64,000 nucleotides of DNA from Sinobacterium caligoides (GTDB taxonomy: Bacteria; Pseudomonadota; Gammaproteobacteria; Pseudomonadales; Sinobacteriaceae): NCBI RefSeq assembly GCF_003752585.1, contig NZ_RKHR01000007.1, positions 68,917 to 132,916 of the forward strand. Direction: 5' to 3'. A program made the translations under genes and the position numbers. Below the pieces are notes generated by a model. The model ran no database searches and was not told where the DNA came from. It worked only from the letters and a program-made list of their open reading frames with translations. Positions 36,718 through 45,695 of the stretch are shown here, one piece after another (positions within the stretch are counted from its first letter, which is position 1; the number at the start of each line of letters is the position of its first letter).

Positions 36718-37137
36718 ATGGACGAAAGCAATCTTCCTCTCAGCATTCGCAAACCCCTCAATAAAGTCATCGGTTGGATAGAGGCGGTGCTGCTGATCAG
36801 TATCACTCTCGCCACCATTGCCGCTATCGCAGAAGAGTTCCACCTTATCTATCAGGTTGGCTATGTTGCGCTGAGCGACATCCTATTGCTGTTTATCTAT
36901 CTCGAAATATTAGCCATGGTGCACCAATACGCCAGCCACGGGAAACTACCGGTACGCTATCCAATCTACATCGCGGTTATCGCCATCGCTCGCTATATTA
37001 TTCTCGGCATGAAGGAGATGGACAGTACGCAACTCATTATACTCTCCATCGCCATCTTTATTTTGACCGCCTCTACCACCGTGATGCGCATTGGCCACTT
37101 CTATTGGCCCTACAACAAAATGAGCGACGAAAAATAA
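36718..37137 (+). CDS. psiE: PsiE-like phosphate-starvation-inducible membrane protein
   Basis: This 139-residue protein has four hydrophobic helices. Family wording includes VLLISITLATIAAIAEEFHL, then LSDILLLFIYLEILAMVHQY, PVRYPIYIAVIAIARYIIL and LSIAIFILTASTTVMRIGH. In E. coli PsiE is phosphate- and cAMP-regulated but of unknown function. I see no clear Pho box upstream. Convergent with the MFS-acyltransferase gene, one base apart. GGAG stands before the ATG. Confidence 0.78.
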   Translation: MDESNLPLSIRKPLNKVIGWIEAVLLISITLATIAAIAEEFHLIYQVGYVALSDILLLFIYLEILAMVHQYASHGKLPVRYPIYIAVIAIARYIILGMKEMDSTQLIILSIAIFILTASTTVMRIGHFYWPYNKMSDEK

Positions 37138-37138
37138 A

Positions 37139-39064
37139 CTAGTTCGCCTCCTCTGAGTCGTGCTTGGACTTGTTGCGGCTTTCGCTCTGTTGCAACATCT
37201 CTGCAATACTGTACTGCAGCTCCTGCACACTAAAACCCTCAGCCGCCATCGGCGTCTCCGCGACGATTTCCACTTTCGAGTAAAAACGTCTCGGCAGCTT
37301 CGACAACGCCGGGCCGCCACGGTGACTGAAAAAACTCCCCCATAACCCGGCTAGCGCCACTGGCACAACGGGTACTGGTGTCTCGGCGATAATCCTCTCT
37401 ATCCCCGCCTTAAACTCATTCATTTCCCCCGTCGTCGTCAACTTACCTTCGGGGAAAATACAGAACAAGTCACCAGCCTCAAGCCCTTCCTTAATATCAC
37501 GCATAGCACGGTCATACACCTCGCTATCGACATGACTGGAGACAATTGGCACCGTCCTTCCCACCTTAAAAATATAATGCAAGACAGGAATATCATAGAT
37601 GCTTTTAAGCATGATAAAACGTATCGGCCGACGGATCGCCCCCCCCATCAACAACGCATCAACATAGCTGACATGATTCGCCGCGATAATCGCCGCGCCC
37701 TGCTTAGGGATATTATCTAACCCCCGGTGCGTCACGCGGTACATCGTATGGGTCAACATCCAAATCAAAAAGCGTACCGTAAACGCTGGCACCGTCGAAT
37801 AGATGTAGAGACTAACGGCGATATTCACCACCGATAGGAACAGGAAGAACTCTGCAATACTATAATGCAGCTTACTTAAGACAAGAATGGCGAGCAGTGA
37901 GCTCACTACCATAAACAGCGAGTTTAAAATATTGTTCGCAGCAATGATTCGCGCTCTCTGTTTCGGCGCGGAGTTTGCCTGGATAAACGCGTAAAGCGGC
38001 ACGGTATAAAAGCCGCCAAATATGCCCAGCATGGCAATATCGACCAGTATCCTAATGGCATGGTGGCTGGAGAGAAACCCCCCCGCACCAATAAACTCAC
38101 CGGCCACTGCCAATGGCTGAAAATTATTAATGGCAAAATAAAGGTCGATACCGAACAAACTAAGACCGATCGAACCCAAAGGTACGATACCAATTTCAAT
38201 CATGCCTTTCGACAACCGTTCACACAGCAGCGACCCAACGCCAACACCAATGGTAAAGGCACACAGCAATAGCGTTACCACATTATTATTACCACCAAGA
38301 CTGTCCTTGGTTAGCGCTGGCAACTGAGTAAGATAAGCCGCCCCCAACAGCCAAAACCAGGAAATAGCCAATAATGATAAAAATACCGGATGATTCTCGG
38401 CCGCCGTCTTTAATAGCTTCGTGGTCTCCGTGAAGGGGTTTAGCTTAACCTTAAGGTCTCTCGATATAGAGGGAGCGCTCGGCATATAAAAGCTCGCCAA
38501 CAAACCGGCTGCTGCAACAGCGATAAGCACAATAGACAACCACAGCATGGCCTGCGAGTGCCCTGCCAACATACTGCCGCAGATAGTACCCAGCAGAATC
38601 GCGACAAAGGTGCCCATTTCTATCTGTGCATTACCCGCTACCAACTCATCCTCGGTGAGCATCTGCGGTAATATTGAGTATTTAATAGGGCCAAAAAAAG
38701 CCGACTGAGTCCCCATCAAAAAGAGAATAAATAGCATCAACCAGACTTGGCCGCTATACAAAGCAAAACAGGCTAAAGCCATGATCATTAATTCCGCGGC
38801 CTTAACACCCCGGGTTAACGTTGCCTTGTCGTACTTATCCGCAAGCTGACCAGCAAGCGCCGAAAATAAGAAAAAAGGCAGAATAAATAACCCGGCAGCC
38901 AAGTTAACTAATAGGCTGCCCTGCTCGGCGTTGCTCGCAGTACCGAACAGTAAAAGTACAATGAGGGCATTTTTAAAGACGTTATCATTAAAGGCGCCAA
39001 GAAACTGGGTAACGAATAATGGCAGGAACCGTCTCTCACTTAATAACTTAAACTGATCACTCAC
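37139..39064 (-). CDS. MFS transporter-PlsC acyltransferase fusion (LplT-Aas type, no ligase domain)
   Basis: The 641-residue protein combines an LplT-like MFS transporter (about 1-410, beginning ERRFLPLFVTQFLGAFNDN) and a 1-acyl-glycerol-3-phosphate acyltransferase domain (about 430-630). The second domain has the catalytic NHVSYVD motif (about 462-468), a VGRTVPI strand and FPEGKLT (about 536-542). In E. coli LplT flips lysophospholipids inward and Aas re-acylates them. Here transporter and acyltransferase are one chain, but the acyl-ACP synthetase part of Aas is missing. Acyl donor supply would have to come from another protein, possibly the nearby FadD or acyl-ACP. Role: lysophospholipid salvage in the inner membrane. 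Confidence 0.85.
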   Translation of the reverse strand: MSDQFKLLSERRFLPLFVTQFLGAFNDNVFKNALIVLLLFGTASNAEQGSLLVNLAAGLFILPFFLFSALAGQLADKYDKATLTRGVKAAELMIMALACFALYSGQVWLMLFILFLMGTQSAFFGPIKYSILPQMLTEDELVAGNAQIEMGTFVAILLGTICGSMLAGHSQAMLWLSIVLIAVAAAGLLASFYMPSAPSISRDLKVKLNPFTETTKLLKTAAENHPVFLSLLAISWFWLLGAAYLTQLPALTKDSLGGNNNVVTLLLCAFTIGVGVGSLLCERLSKGMIEIGIVPLGSIGLSLFGIDLYFAINNFQPLAVAGEFIGAGGFLSSHHAIRILVDIAMLGIFGGFYTVPLYAFIQANSAPKQRARIIAANNILNSLFMVVSSLLAILVLSKLHYSIAEFFLFLSVVNIAVSLYIYSTVPAFTVRFLIWMLTHTMYRVTHRGLDNIPKQGAAIIAANHVSYVDALLMGGAIRRPIRFIMLKSIYDIPVLHYIFKVGRTVPIVSSHVDSEVYDRAMRDIKEGLEAGDLFCIFPEGKLTTTGEMNEFKAGIERIIAETPVPVVPVALAGLWGSFFSHRGGPALSKLPRRFYSKVEIVAETPMAAEGFSVQELQYSIAEMLQQSESRNKSKHDSEEAN

Positions 39065-39220
39065 TAAACTCTCGCCTTTGTAGGAGATGGCCGGGCCATC
39101 GACAGCTCATCGTGCAACGACTGCCTGCACTTTGCAAGTAAGCGCCCAACAACCTTTAATACACTAGACATCAGCGGGGTGTTTTAACAGCATGGTGATC
39201 GATTTTTCGGCCTAATACCA

Positions 39221-39589
39221 CTAACCCGCCACGGCACTCGTCCTATGGCGCCGCTCAATATCGATCAAGCAGTTTAACTGACTTATCAACAGTCGGTTGA
39301 TGGCGGGTGCCTGTACCGGGTTCAAAGAGTATTCTGCGACGGCAGCTAACACTAGGCGAATAAAGCCAAAGCGCTCGACATCTTCATCCTGCAGCGATTG
39401 CTCGGAGACACGGTTTAAGACAGCAATCGCCTCACTGTATTCCTCATGCAACTGTGACAATAAGGTACCGCTGTACAGCTCACTGAGCTTCTCCAGGGTG
39501 TTATGGACATACAACAGCGAGTAGTTTAACTCTTGCTGAAGGCTCTCGCTCATCAACCTATCTTTTCTACGGCCCGCAGTGTCGTGCAT
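39221..39589 (-). CDS. Hypothetical helical protein, 122 residues
   Basis: A mainly alpha-helical protein with ELNYSLLYVHNTLEKLSELY, HEEYSEAIAVLNRV and INRLLISQLNCLIDIE. No signal peptide or transmembrane segment. The ATG at 39589 has GAGG five bases upstream; an alternative ATG at codon 13 (MSESLQ) has AGG nearby. I do not recognise a family. It follows the MFS-acyltransferase gene's upstream region and is probably monocistronic. Confidence 0.5.
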   Translation of the reverse strand: MHDTAGRRKDRLMSESLQQELNYSLLYVHNTLEKLSELYSGTLLSQLHEEYSEAIAVLNRVSEQSLQDEDVERFGFIRLVLAAVAEYSLNPVQAPAINRLLISQLNCLIDIERRHRTSAVAG

Positions 39590-39858
39590 ACGTACCTCTC
39601 ATCTAGTTAGCCTACTCTGTGACAGGAGTCAGATTAGGCAACCACCTTTAAAAAAAATAGTAATATCTTACCGCCTTTAAGCTCTTTCTTACGACGAGCT
39701 TCAAACCAGCCAAACAATTATTATCCCCACACGCCTTATAATGCAAGTTTATAAAGAACACGACGATAAGTTAACATGGCCGACCTCGCCTAACTAGGCT
39801 GTATCGATAAAAGCCTATCTCGATTACACTGGCCTTTTAGCCTACACCAGCAAGCACT

Positions 39859-40077
39859 ATGATTGAGAAACAACACCTCGTAAAGATTGCCAATAAGACG
39901 ATGCCTTTCGGAAAGTACCAGGGGCGCACACTGCTCGACCTTCCAGAACCCTACCTGCTGTGGTTCAGTCGCCAGGGTTTTCCACAGGGTGAACTCGGCA
40001 CACTGCTTGCGTTAACCCTAGAGATCAAAACCGAGGGGGTCGAAGGCGTGCTCGAACCACTGCGCCAAAAAAGATAA
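39859..40077 (+). CDS. DUF3820 family protein (QSregVF-like)
   Basis: The 72-residue protein has the family hallmark MPFGKYQGRTLLDLPEPYLL, followed by WFSRQGFPQGELGTLLALTL. DUF3820 proteins include a quorum-sensing-linked Pseudomonas protein, but their function is unknown. Cytoplasmic. Convergent with topB, 25 bases apart. Confidence 0.82.
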   Translation: MIEKQHLVKIANKTMPFGKYQGRTLLDLPEPYLLWFSRQGFPQGELGTLLALTLEIKTEGVEGVLEPLRQKR

Positions 40078-40102
40078 CAACTATCACTTCGCACGGTAAT
40101 AT

Positions 40103-42064
40103 CTAGCGACGACCAGCACGTGCTTTTGCAGCAGTGCTGCCCCTGCCACCGCCTGTTGAGCGACGACGCTTTTTCCCCCCTCCTCCCTTCTCTACCGGCA
40201 AGCCTTTTAATGCCTCCGGCAGCACCGCTTGAGCCTCGGCAATTAATGGATAGAGTGACTGCTGCAGTGGCTGCATGAAACAGCCATACCGTATCTGCCG
40301 CTCACTAATCGCATTTAATGACGCCTCCCACTGTGCCGTCATATCCGCCGTCGTGGCGCTTTCAGGCAAACTCGCGACCAACCCCCTACCTGCCGCTGTA
40401 GCGGTGATCGTCTTGGCCGCACGGCGCAGAAATTTACGCCTAAACAACAGTTCGATAATACCGGCTCGCGTCGCCTCGGTACCCAGACCATCGGTGTCCT
40501 TCAATATTTTCCTCACCTCTGCGCTGCTGACATGGCGTGCAATGCCGGTCATCGCCGCCAACAGCGTGGCATCGTCATATGGCTTAGGCGGCTCCGTCTG
40601 CTTTTCCAGCAGCTTTGCAGTGCGGCAGAGGCAGGATTGGCCGACGACCAGCGGCGGCAAGAAACTATCCTGCTGCTGGCGGCGGTCAGGAAGGACACGC
40701 TTAAAGCCCACATCGACGAGCTGCTTGGCCTTTGCCACAAACATACCGCCGGCAATCTCGACCCGGACCGCCGTCTCATTATATTGATAGGGCGGGTAGA
40801 ACTGCGCCAAGTAGAAGCGACTAATCAGTAAGTAGAGTTGCTGTAACGGCTCCGACAGCGACGCCACGGCCATACGTTTCTCCGTCGGAATGATCGCGTG
40901 ATGGGCGTCCACCTTGCTATCGTTCCAGGCACGGCTGCGTCGACTGTAGTCGACCGCAGTCAACTCCTGCGCTAACTCGCTTATATTCTCCGCCAGCGAC
41001 GCACACACTCGCGGCGCCATAGCGTGTTGAGCAACAGGCAGATGACGGCTATCCGAGCGTGGATAAGTAATTAACTGGTAGCGCTCATAGAGCTGCTGGC
41101 AGTGCTCCAACACTTGCTGCGCCGTCATCGCAAAGCGTTTACTCGCCTCAATCTGTAGTGCCGATAAGTTAAACGGTAACGGCGCATTGTACTTCTTAAG
41201 ACGCTTATCAACGGCCTTTACCACCCCTTGCTGACCCTCGATACGCGAGCACACATTCTCCGCTAGCGGCTTACTAATTACCCGCCCCTGCTCATCCTGA
41301 TAGGGACGGCAGGCCTCGCTCGGCTGCCAGCTGGCACTAAACCTCTTCCCCGCATCCTCGTCAGCTACTCCTATAGGCTCCAGCAACGCTTCCACCTGAT
41401 AGAAGGGGTGGCTGACGAAATGTTCGATCTCTGCATCACGCTTGACCACCAAGCCGAGTACCGGCGTCTGCACTCGACCTACTGACAACACGCCATCATA
41501 GCCCACCTTGCGCCCCTGCAAGGTATAGGCCCTGGTCATGTTGATACCATAGAGCCAATCCGCCCTCGAGCGAGCCAGCGCTGAGGTCGATAACGGGATA
41601 AACTCTCGGTTGCTGCGTAACTGAGTCAATGCCTGGCGCACCGCAGGCGGGTTTAGATCACTGATCAACAGCCGCTGCACCGACGCTGCTCGCTCACCTT
41701 TAACGCCGAGATAGGCCAGTACCTGGTCGACCAATAACTGCCCCTCCCGATCCGGGTCGCCGGCGTGTACGACACTATCCGCCTCGCGCAGTAATGATTT
41801 AATCACCGCCAGCTGCTTTTTCGTCTTTGCCTTCGGCATTAACTGCCAATTTTCCGGCACGATGGGCAGGTGCTCTAGCGACCACTTTTTGAAGGCTGGG
41901 TCATAGTGTTGCGGCTCCGCCTGCTCCAACAAATGGCCCACACACCAGGTCACACAATCACCGTCAGCACTATAAATGCAGCCGTCTTGCTTGCGATGCG
42001 GCTTGGCGAGCACCGCGGCGATGGCCCGACCAAGGCTGGGTTTTTCTGCAATAAACAATCTCAT
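40103..42064 (-). CDS. topB: DNA topoisomerase III
   Basis: This 653-residue type IA topoisomerase is exactly the size of E. coli TopB. The TOPRIM domain starts LFIAEKPSLGRAIA, with catalytic E7, and carries the DPDRE acidic triad (103-107). The active-site tyrosine is Y334 in ITYPRSDSRHLP. Toward the C-terminus the protein has GLGTEATRAGIIE and a basic Gly/Arg/Lys tail after KGGGGKKRRR. It relaxes negative supercoils and decatenates DNA through single-strand passage, often with RecQ. The ATG lies 7 bases from a LexA-type operator, and there is no strong Shine-Dalgarno in between, which suggests SOS control. Confidence 0.93.
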   Translation of the reverse strand: MRLFIAEKPSLGRAIAAVLAKPHRKQDGCIYSADGDCVTWCVGHLLEQAEPQHYDPAFKKWSLEHLPIVPENWQLMPKAKTKKQLAVIKSLLREADSVVHAGDPDREGQLLVDQVLAYLGVKGERAASVQRLLISDLNPPAVRQALTQLRSNREFIPLSTSALARSRADWLYGINMTRAYTLQGRKVGYDGVLSVGRVQTPVLGLVVKRDAEIEHFVSHPFYQVEALLEPIGVADEDAGKRFSASWQPSEACRPYQDEQGRVISKPLAENVCSRIEGQQGVVKAVDKRLKKYNAPLPFNLSALQIEASKRFAMTAQQVLEHCQQLYERYQLITYPRSDSRHLPVAQHAMAPRVCASLAENISELAQELTAVDYSRRSRAWNDSKVDAHHAIIPTEKRMAVASLSEPLQQLYLLISRFYLAQFYPPYQYNETAVRVEIAGGMFVAKAKQLVDVGFKRVLPDRRQQQDSFLPPLVVGQSCLCRTAKLLEKQTEPPKPYDDATLLAAMTGIARHVSSAEVRKILKDTDGLGTEATRAGIIELLFRRKFLRRAAKTITATAAGRGLVASLPESATTADMTAQWEASLNAISERQIRYGCFMQPLQQSLYPLIAEAQAVLPEALKGLPVEKGGGGKKRRRSTGGGRGSTAAKARAGRR

Positions 42065-42071
42065 TTATTCA

Positions 42072-42087
42072 CTGTATATAAATACAG
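42072..42087 (-). promoter_or_regulatory. LexA (SOS) box upstream of topB
   Basis: CTGTATATAAATACAG fits CTGT-N8-ACAG with an all-A/T centre and differs from the perfect enterobacterial consensus by one central base. Flanking A and T extend the symmetry (ACTGT...ACAGT). It lies 7 bases before the topB start codon. A TTGACT sequence adjoins it on the upstream side of topB, so a bound repressor would cover promoter and translation-start DNA. Confidence 0.82.
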
Positions 42088-42166
42088 TCAAGTACTCAAG
42101 CCTACTCCCTGAGATTATTGCAGCGCGCAGATGACAGCATTCGTCACAACAGCCTATTTAACGTAA

Positions 42167-42203
42167 AAGGCCGAGCACTAGCTTACCCAGTACTCGGCCT
42201 TCT
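42167..42203 (-). terminator. Terminator of art operon
   Basis: AAGGCCGAG (from 42167) pairs with CTCGGCCTT (ending at 42200). Read on the minus strand, the stem is followed by a short T-run. It lies about 45 bases after the artM stop. Confidence 0.7.
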
Positions 42204-42245
42204 TTATCTTCGTACAACTGCCATCGTACGCTCAATAATTAACGA

Positions 42246-42938
42246 CTAACTCACCGACTGAAAGCGTAACGCGCGTCGCTCCAACAACCTAAAGCCCAGC
42301 GTCAACAGCGCGGTGATGACCAGGTAATAGGCGCCGGCAACAGTAAATACCGTTAACGTATCATAGGTCTGCGCATTAATACGCTGCGCATAGCCCATCA
42401 AGTCCATAATGGTAATCGTGCTGGCCAGCGAGGTCCCTTTTAGCACCATAATCACCTCGTTCGAGTAAGCGGGCAGGACCTGCCTCAACGCACGCGAGAC
42501 GACTACTGACAGCGTCTGCCGAGTATTCATTCCCAGCGCCTTACAGGCCAACCAATCCGACGATGGTACGGCCTCTAGCGCGCCCTTGAACAACAGCGCA
42601 GAGTAGGCCGCTGTATTCATCGCCAACGCCAATACCGCGCAGAAGAATGGTTGACTGAGATACTCCCAGAGCCAGCTCTCTCGCAGCCAGTCGAACTGCC
42701 CTGGCCCCGAATAGATCAGAAAGAACTGCACCAGCAACGGCGTGCCGGTAAAGAACAAAATAAAGCCTCGCACCAACCACTCGAGTAGGAACACTTTTAA
42801 CTCGAGAATCAGTGTAAAGACCGCAGCCATCGCCGCCCCGGTTAGCAGACTCAACAGCGCCAACTTCAGCGTCGTTAACACGCCAACCGTTAAAGTGTCC
42901 AAGTACAGACCGTCAATCACCGCTTGCAACCACTCCAT
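42246..42938 (-). CDS. artM: Arginine-type ABC transporter permease (ArtM-like)
   Basis: The 230-residue HisM/ArtM-family permease has about five transmembrane helices, FFTGTPLLVQFFLIYSGPGQ after the second. Its coupling motif region reads GALEAVPSSDWLACKALGMN (the EAA loop), followed by ALRQVLPAYSNEVIMVLKGT. It is the last gene of a four-gene set in the same order as E. coli artPIQM, three bases behind the other permease. With ArtQ it forms the inner-membrane channel. Assignment to arginine rather than another basic amino acid is by gene order, not by a specificity residue. Confidence 0.82.
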   Translation of the reverse strand: MEWLQAVIDGLYLDTLTVGVLTTLKLALLSLLTGAAMAAVFTLILELKVFLLEWLVRGFILFFTGTPLLVQFFLIYSGPGQFDWLRESWLWEYLSQPFFCAVLALAMNTAAYSALLFKGALEAVPSSDWLACKALGMNTRQTLSVVVSRALRQVLPAYSNEVIMVLKGTSLASTITIMDLMGYAQRINAQTYDTLTVFTVAGAYYLVITALLTLGFRLLERRALRFQSVS

Positions 42939-42941
42939 AAC

Positions 42942-43619
42942 TTACGCCTCTGCCTGTCGATCATAGTGTGCGGCACGATGACGCAAGTACTTCATTAGCT
43001 GCTGACTGAGCAACGTAATCAGCAAATAGATCATCGCCGACAACGCGTAGTAGGTAAATGGCTCATAACTCGTGGCTGAGGTCAGGCTCGCCTGCTTCAT
43101 CAGCTCCGTCACCCCGATGAGAGAGACCAGCGCGGTATCCTTTAGCAACACCATCCACTGATTGCCTAGCCCCGGTAGAGCAAAGCGCCAAGCCTGCGGC
43201 AAGACGATGCGAAAGAAACTGTACAGCGGCGACATGCCTAGGGCACGACACGCCGCCATCTGCGAGCTTGGCACGGCATTGATCGCCGCCCGCAACGTCT
43301 GCGATGCATAACCGGCGAAGAGCAGCGCCAGCGCGGTGACGCCGGACCAAAACGGGCTGACCTCAACGTAGTCGTCGGTCAGCAGAAACAACGCCTGGGT
43401 GCTGCCATAATAAACAAACATCACCACTAAGATCTCAGGAACCCCACGCACCACCGTTACGGCAATGCTGACCGGCACACTTAACCAACGATGCTTACTC
43501 ATTTCGCCCGCACAAAACAACAGCGCGAAAACGAAGCCGAACAGTAACGCCGTTAACGCCAAACCGAGCGTCATCATCGCTGCAGTCGCGAAAGCATTCA
43601 TGATGGGGAGTTCAAACAT
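42942..43619 (-). CDS. artQ: Arginine-type ABC transporter permease (ArtQ-like)
   Basis: The 225-residue permease has helices at about 10-35, 50-75 and 85-110 and again near the C-terminus. The family wording is VVRGVPEILVVMFVYYGSTQ and the EAA-loop segment is INAVPSSQMAACRALGMSPL. It lies 10 bases downstream of the binding-protein gene and pairs with ArtM. Confidence 0.82.
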   Translation of the reverse strand: MFELPIMNAFATAAMMTLGLALTALLFGFVFALLFCAGEMSKHRWLSVPVSIAVTVVRGVPEILVVMFVYYGSTQALFLLTDDYVEVSPFWSGVTALALLFAGYASQTLRAAINAVPSSQMAACRALGMSPLYSFFRIVLPQAWRFALPGLGNQWMVLLKDTALVSLIGVTELMKQASLTSATSYEPFTYYALSAMIYLLITLLSQQLMKYLRHRAAHYDRQAEA

Positions 43620-43629
43620 TAATAGAGCC

Positions 43630-44373
43630 TTAGTTCGCTAGGTGCTTATCGTAGATTTTCTGATAAGTGCCATCGGCCTTTATCTTCGCCAAGGCTTTGT
43701 TAATCACCTCAAGTAACTCGGCATTGCCCTTGCGTACAGCAATGGCGAGGCCCGAACCGAAGTACTTGCTATCGGTCACAGGCTCACCAACGACCTCAAA
43801 GCTGCCTTTACCGCGCTTTTCCAGCCACTCATGGGCAACCACCGCGTCTGAGAACACCGCATCGACACGCTTATTGCCTAAGTCCAGATAAGCCTGGGGA
43901 TAGCCTTTATAAGGCACAATAGTAATCTTCTCGGCCTTCATACGATCGTCTAAGTAGTTCAGATGGGTCGTGCCATTCTGCACTGCTACACGCTTTCCGT
44001 GCAGGTCGTGGATGCTTTTTAAATCACCGCTGCGAGCAACATAGACGGCCGAGTTTGCCACATACACATTACTAAAATCGACGGCCTTGCTACGCTCTTC
44101 GGTGACATCCATGGCGGCAATGACAGCGTCGAACTTATGGTAGCGCAGACCGGGGATTAAGCTGTCAAAATCATTACTCTTGAACTCACACTTAACTTCA
44201 GCCGCCGCACACACGGCACGCGCTAGATCCATATCAAAGCCCTGGTAGTTACCCGCCTCATCGAGATACTCGAACGGTGGGTAAGTCGGCTCGGTGGCAA
44301 ACGTAATCTTGTCGAGGGCAAACAGTGGTACGCTGGCCAACATCGCTGCAGCAAAACAAAGTAATTTCTTCAT
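43630..44373 (-). CDS. artI: Arginine-type periplasmic binding protein (ArtI/ArtJ-like)
   Basis: The 247-residue family 3 solute-binding protein has a signal peptide (about 1-19, ending PLFA). The mature domain starts KITFATEPTYPPFEYLDEAG, with the family signature GFDMDLARAVCAAAEV, KSNDFDSLIPGL and MDVTEERSKAVDFSNVY. Ligand-contact segments GKRVAVQNGTTHLNYL and RVDAVFSDAVV follow. It captures a basic amino acid in the periplasm and delivers it to ArtQM. It sits second in the artPIQM-ordered operon, 11 bases from the ATPase gene. Confidence 0.86.
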   Translation of the reverse strand: MKKLLCFAAAMLASVPLFALDKITFATEPTYPPFEYLDEAGNYQGFDMDLARAVCAAAEVKCEFKSNDFDSLIPGLRYHKFDAVIAAMDVTEERSKAVDFSNVYVANSAVYVARSGDLKSIHDLHGKRVAVQNGTTHLNYLDDRMKAEKITIVPYKGYPQAYLDLGNKRVDAVFSDAVVAHEWLEKRGKGSFEVVGEPVTDSKYFGSGLAIAVRKGNAELLEVINKALAKIKADGTYQKIYDKHLAN

Positions 44374-44384
44374 CGTATTCCTCT

Positions 44385-45122
44385 TTAGTGTTTTAGATAG
44401 TTTTCAAATTCTGGGGTTTTAGGTTCTTGCATACAAGCTGCAGGCCCCTCTTCAACAATCCGCCCTGCCTCCATATAGACGACACGCGACGCCACTCTTT
44501 TAGCAAAGCCCACCTCGTGGGTCACCACAATCATGGTAATCCCCATATCGGCAAGCTGTTTAATAATCTGCGCCACCTCATTGGTAATCTCAGGATCGAG
44601 CGCCGCGGTCGGCTCATCAAACAACAACACTTCAGGCTCCATCATCAGTGCCCGCGCGATCGCCACACGCTGCTGCTGGCCACCCGACAGTTGGCTGGGA
44701 AAGACCGCCGCCTTCTCTCCGATCTTCAGCTGAGCCAATAGCTGTTCAGCCTTAGCCGTCGCTTCGACCTTGCTCAACCCCAATATTTTACAGGGTGCCT
44801 CAATCAGGTTTTGCATGATCGTCATATGTGGCCACAGATGATACTGCTGGAACACCATGCCAACCTTCTGTCGCAATCGTCTTGCCTGCTGGATAAAAGC
44901 CTTATTCTTCGGCGCAGGAAAACTAAAGGTGTCACCGGCGACCACTAAGGTACCGTTATCCGGCGTGTCCAATAGATTCAAAATACGCAGCAGTGAGCTC
45001 TTACCTGCACCGCTTGGCCCCAGCAACACCGTCGTCTCACCGGGTGCGAAACTCAGCGAGACATTCTTGAGCACATGGGAGGCGCCCCAACTCTTATCAA
45101 TAGCTTGCAGGGTAATAGTCAT
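44385..45122 (-). CDS. artP: Arginine-type ABC transporter ATPase (ArtP-like)
   Basis: This 245-residue ATPase has Walker [13 protein letters not shown]-loop FQQYHLWPH, signature LSGGQQQR, Walker [13 protein letters not shown] and H-loop VVTHEVGFA. It is the first gene of the operon and closest in wording to ArtP/HisP/GlnQ. About 220 bases upstream lies a terminator-like hairpin, leaving a leader that could hold regulation. I found no good ArgR box. Confidence 0.87.
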   Translation of the reverse strand: MTITLQAIDKSWGASHVLKNVSLSFAPGETTVLLGPSGAGKSSLLRILNLLDTPDNGTLVVAGDTFSFPAPKNKAFIQQARRLRQKVGMVFQQYHLWPHMTIMQNLIEAPCKILGLSKVEATAKAEQLLAQLKIGEKAAVFPSQLSGGQQQRVAIARALMMEPEVLLFDEPTAALDPEITNEVAQIIKQLADMGITMIVVTHEVGFAKRVASRVVYMEAGRIVEEGPAACMQEPKTPEFENYLKH

Positions 45123-45695
45123 AGCGAGGAATTCAGGACCGTTTTGATGGCAAAATATCTGGCAAGGATACGATAATTAATCGCAAAACGACACCACCAA
45201 GCGGCCTCGGGCTTTAATTGTTGATCCAAGACAGGGGTTTTAGTGGCGCGGAGTTAGCGAGATCGTACGTATCAAGCTCGAGAGTATGGCTCTAGAATCA
45301 CAAGCGACGATTAATCGTGGTGCTCACATTAAAAAAAAGACAGAAAAAAACGGTCACGAGGACCGTTTCAAGGGCTTGGATTGGAGCTATTGATCATCTT
45401 TTTATATCCAGCTTCGCTCAGCCGGGCAGCTCGCTTACAATCGACAGCAAAGCAATAAAATAAACTGACCAATATTCATACAGCAGCAACCGTGCCAACT
45501 CAATAAACTAGACGGTAGTGTTGACAAAAAACGTCAGTTCTCCAGCCACAACGATGGGCAGCGTAAAATCCATCGACAGCGATCGACAACAGCGTGACGC
45601 CCGTCACACTCTGGCGCCCACGTCATTGCAGGTACACAGCCAAATCAAAGGGAATAAACGCAGGTGTCAGAAAACCGACAGTCTCCACCCCCTCT
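45123..45695. other. Intergenic region between artP and efpL
   Basis: 573 bases with no gene I can support; a 64-codon plus-strand frame (45518-45712) starts at TTG and overlaps efpL antisense. It contains a perfect 12-bp palindrome ACGATTAATCGT (45307-45318) and a minus-strand terminator hairpin (45340-45368). Confidence 0.45.
45340..45368 (-). terminator. Intrinsic terminator upstream of artP
   Basis: Read on the minus strand, AAACGGTC pairs with GACCGTTT around a five-base loop and runs into a seven-T tract. It lies about 330 bases after the efpL stop and 220 before artP. It may therefore end the efpL transcript or a short RNA encoded in between. Confidence 0.75.

Noticed and set aside
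36381..36764. 127-codon plus-strand frame upstream of psiE-like gene
   Set aside because: It overlaps psiE out of frame, has no ribosome site and a low-complexity composition.
45123..45300. ArgR box upstream of artP
   Set aside because: Only fragments such as GAATTC and TAATTAATC are present; no paired ARG-box symmetry.
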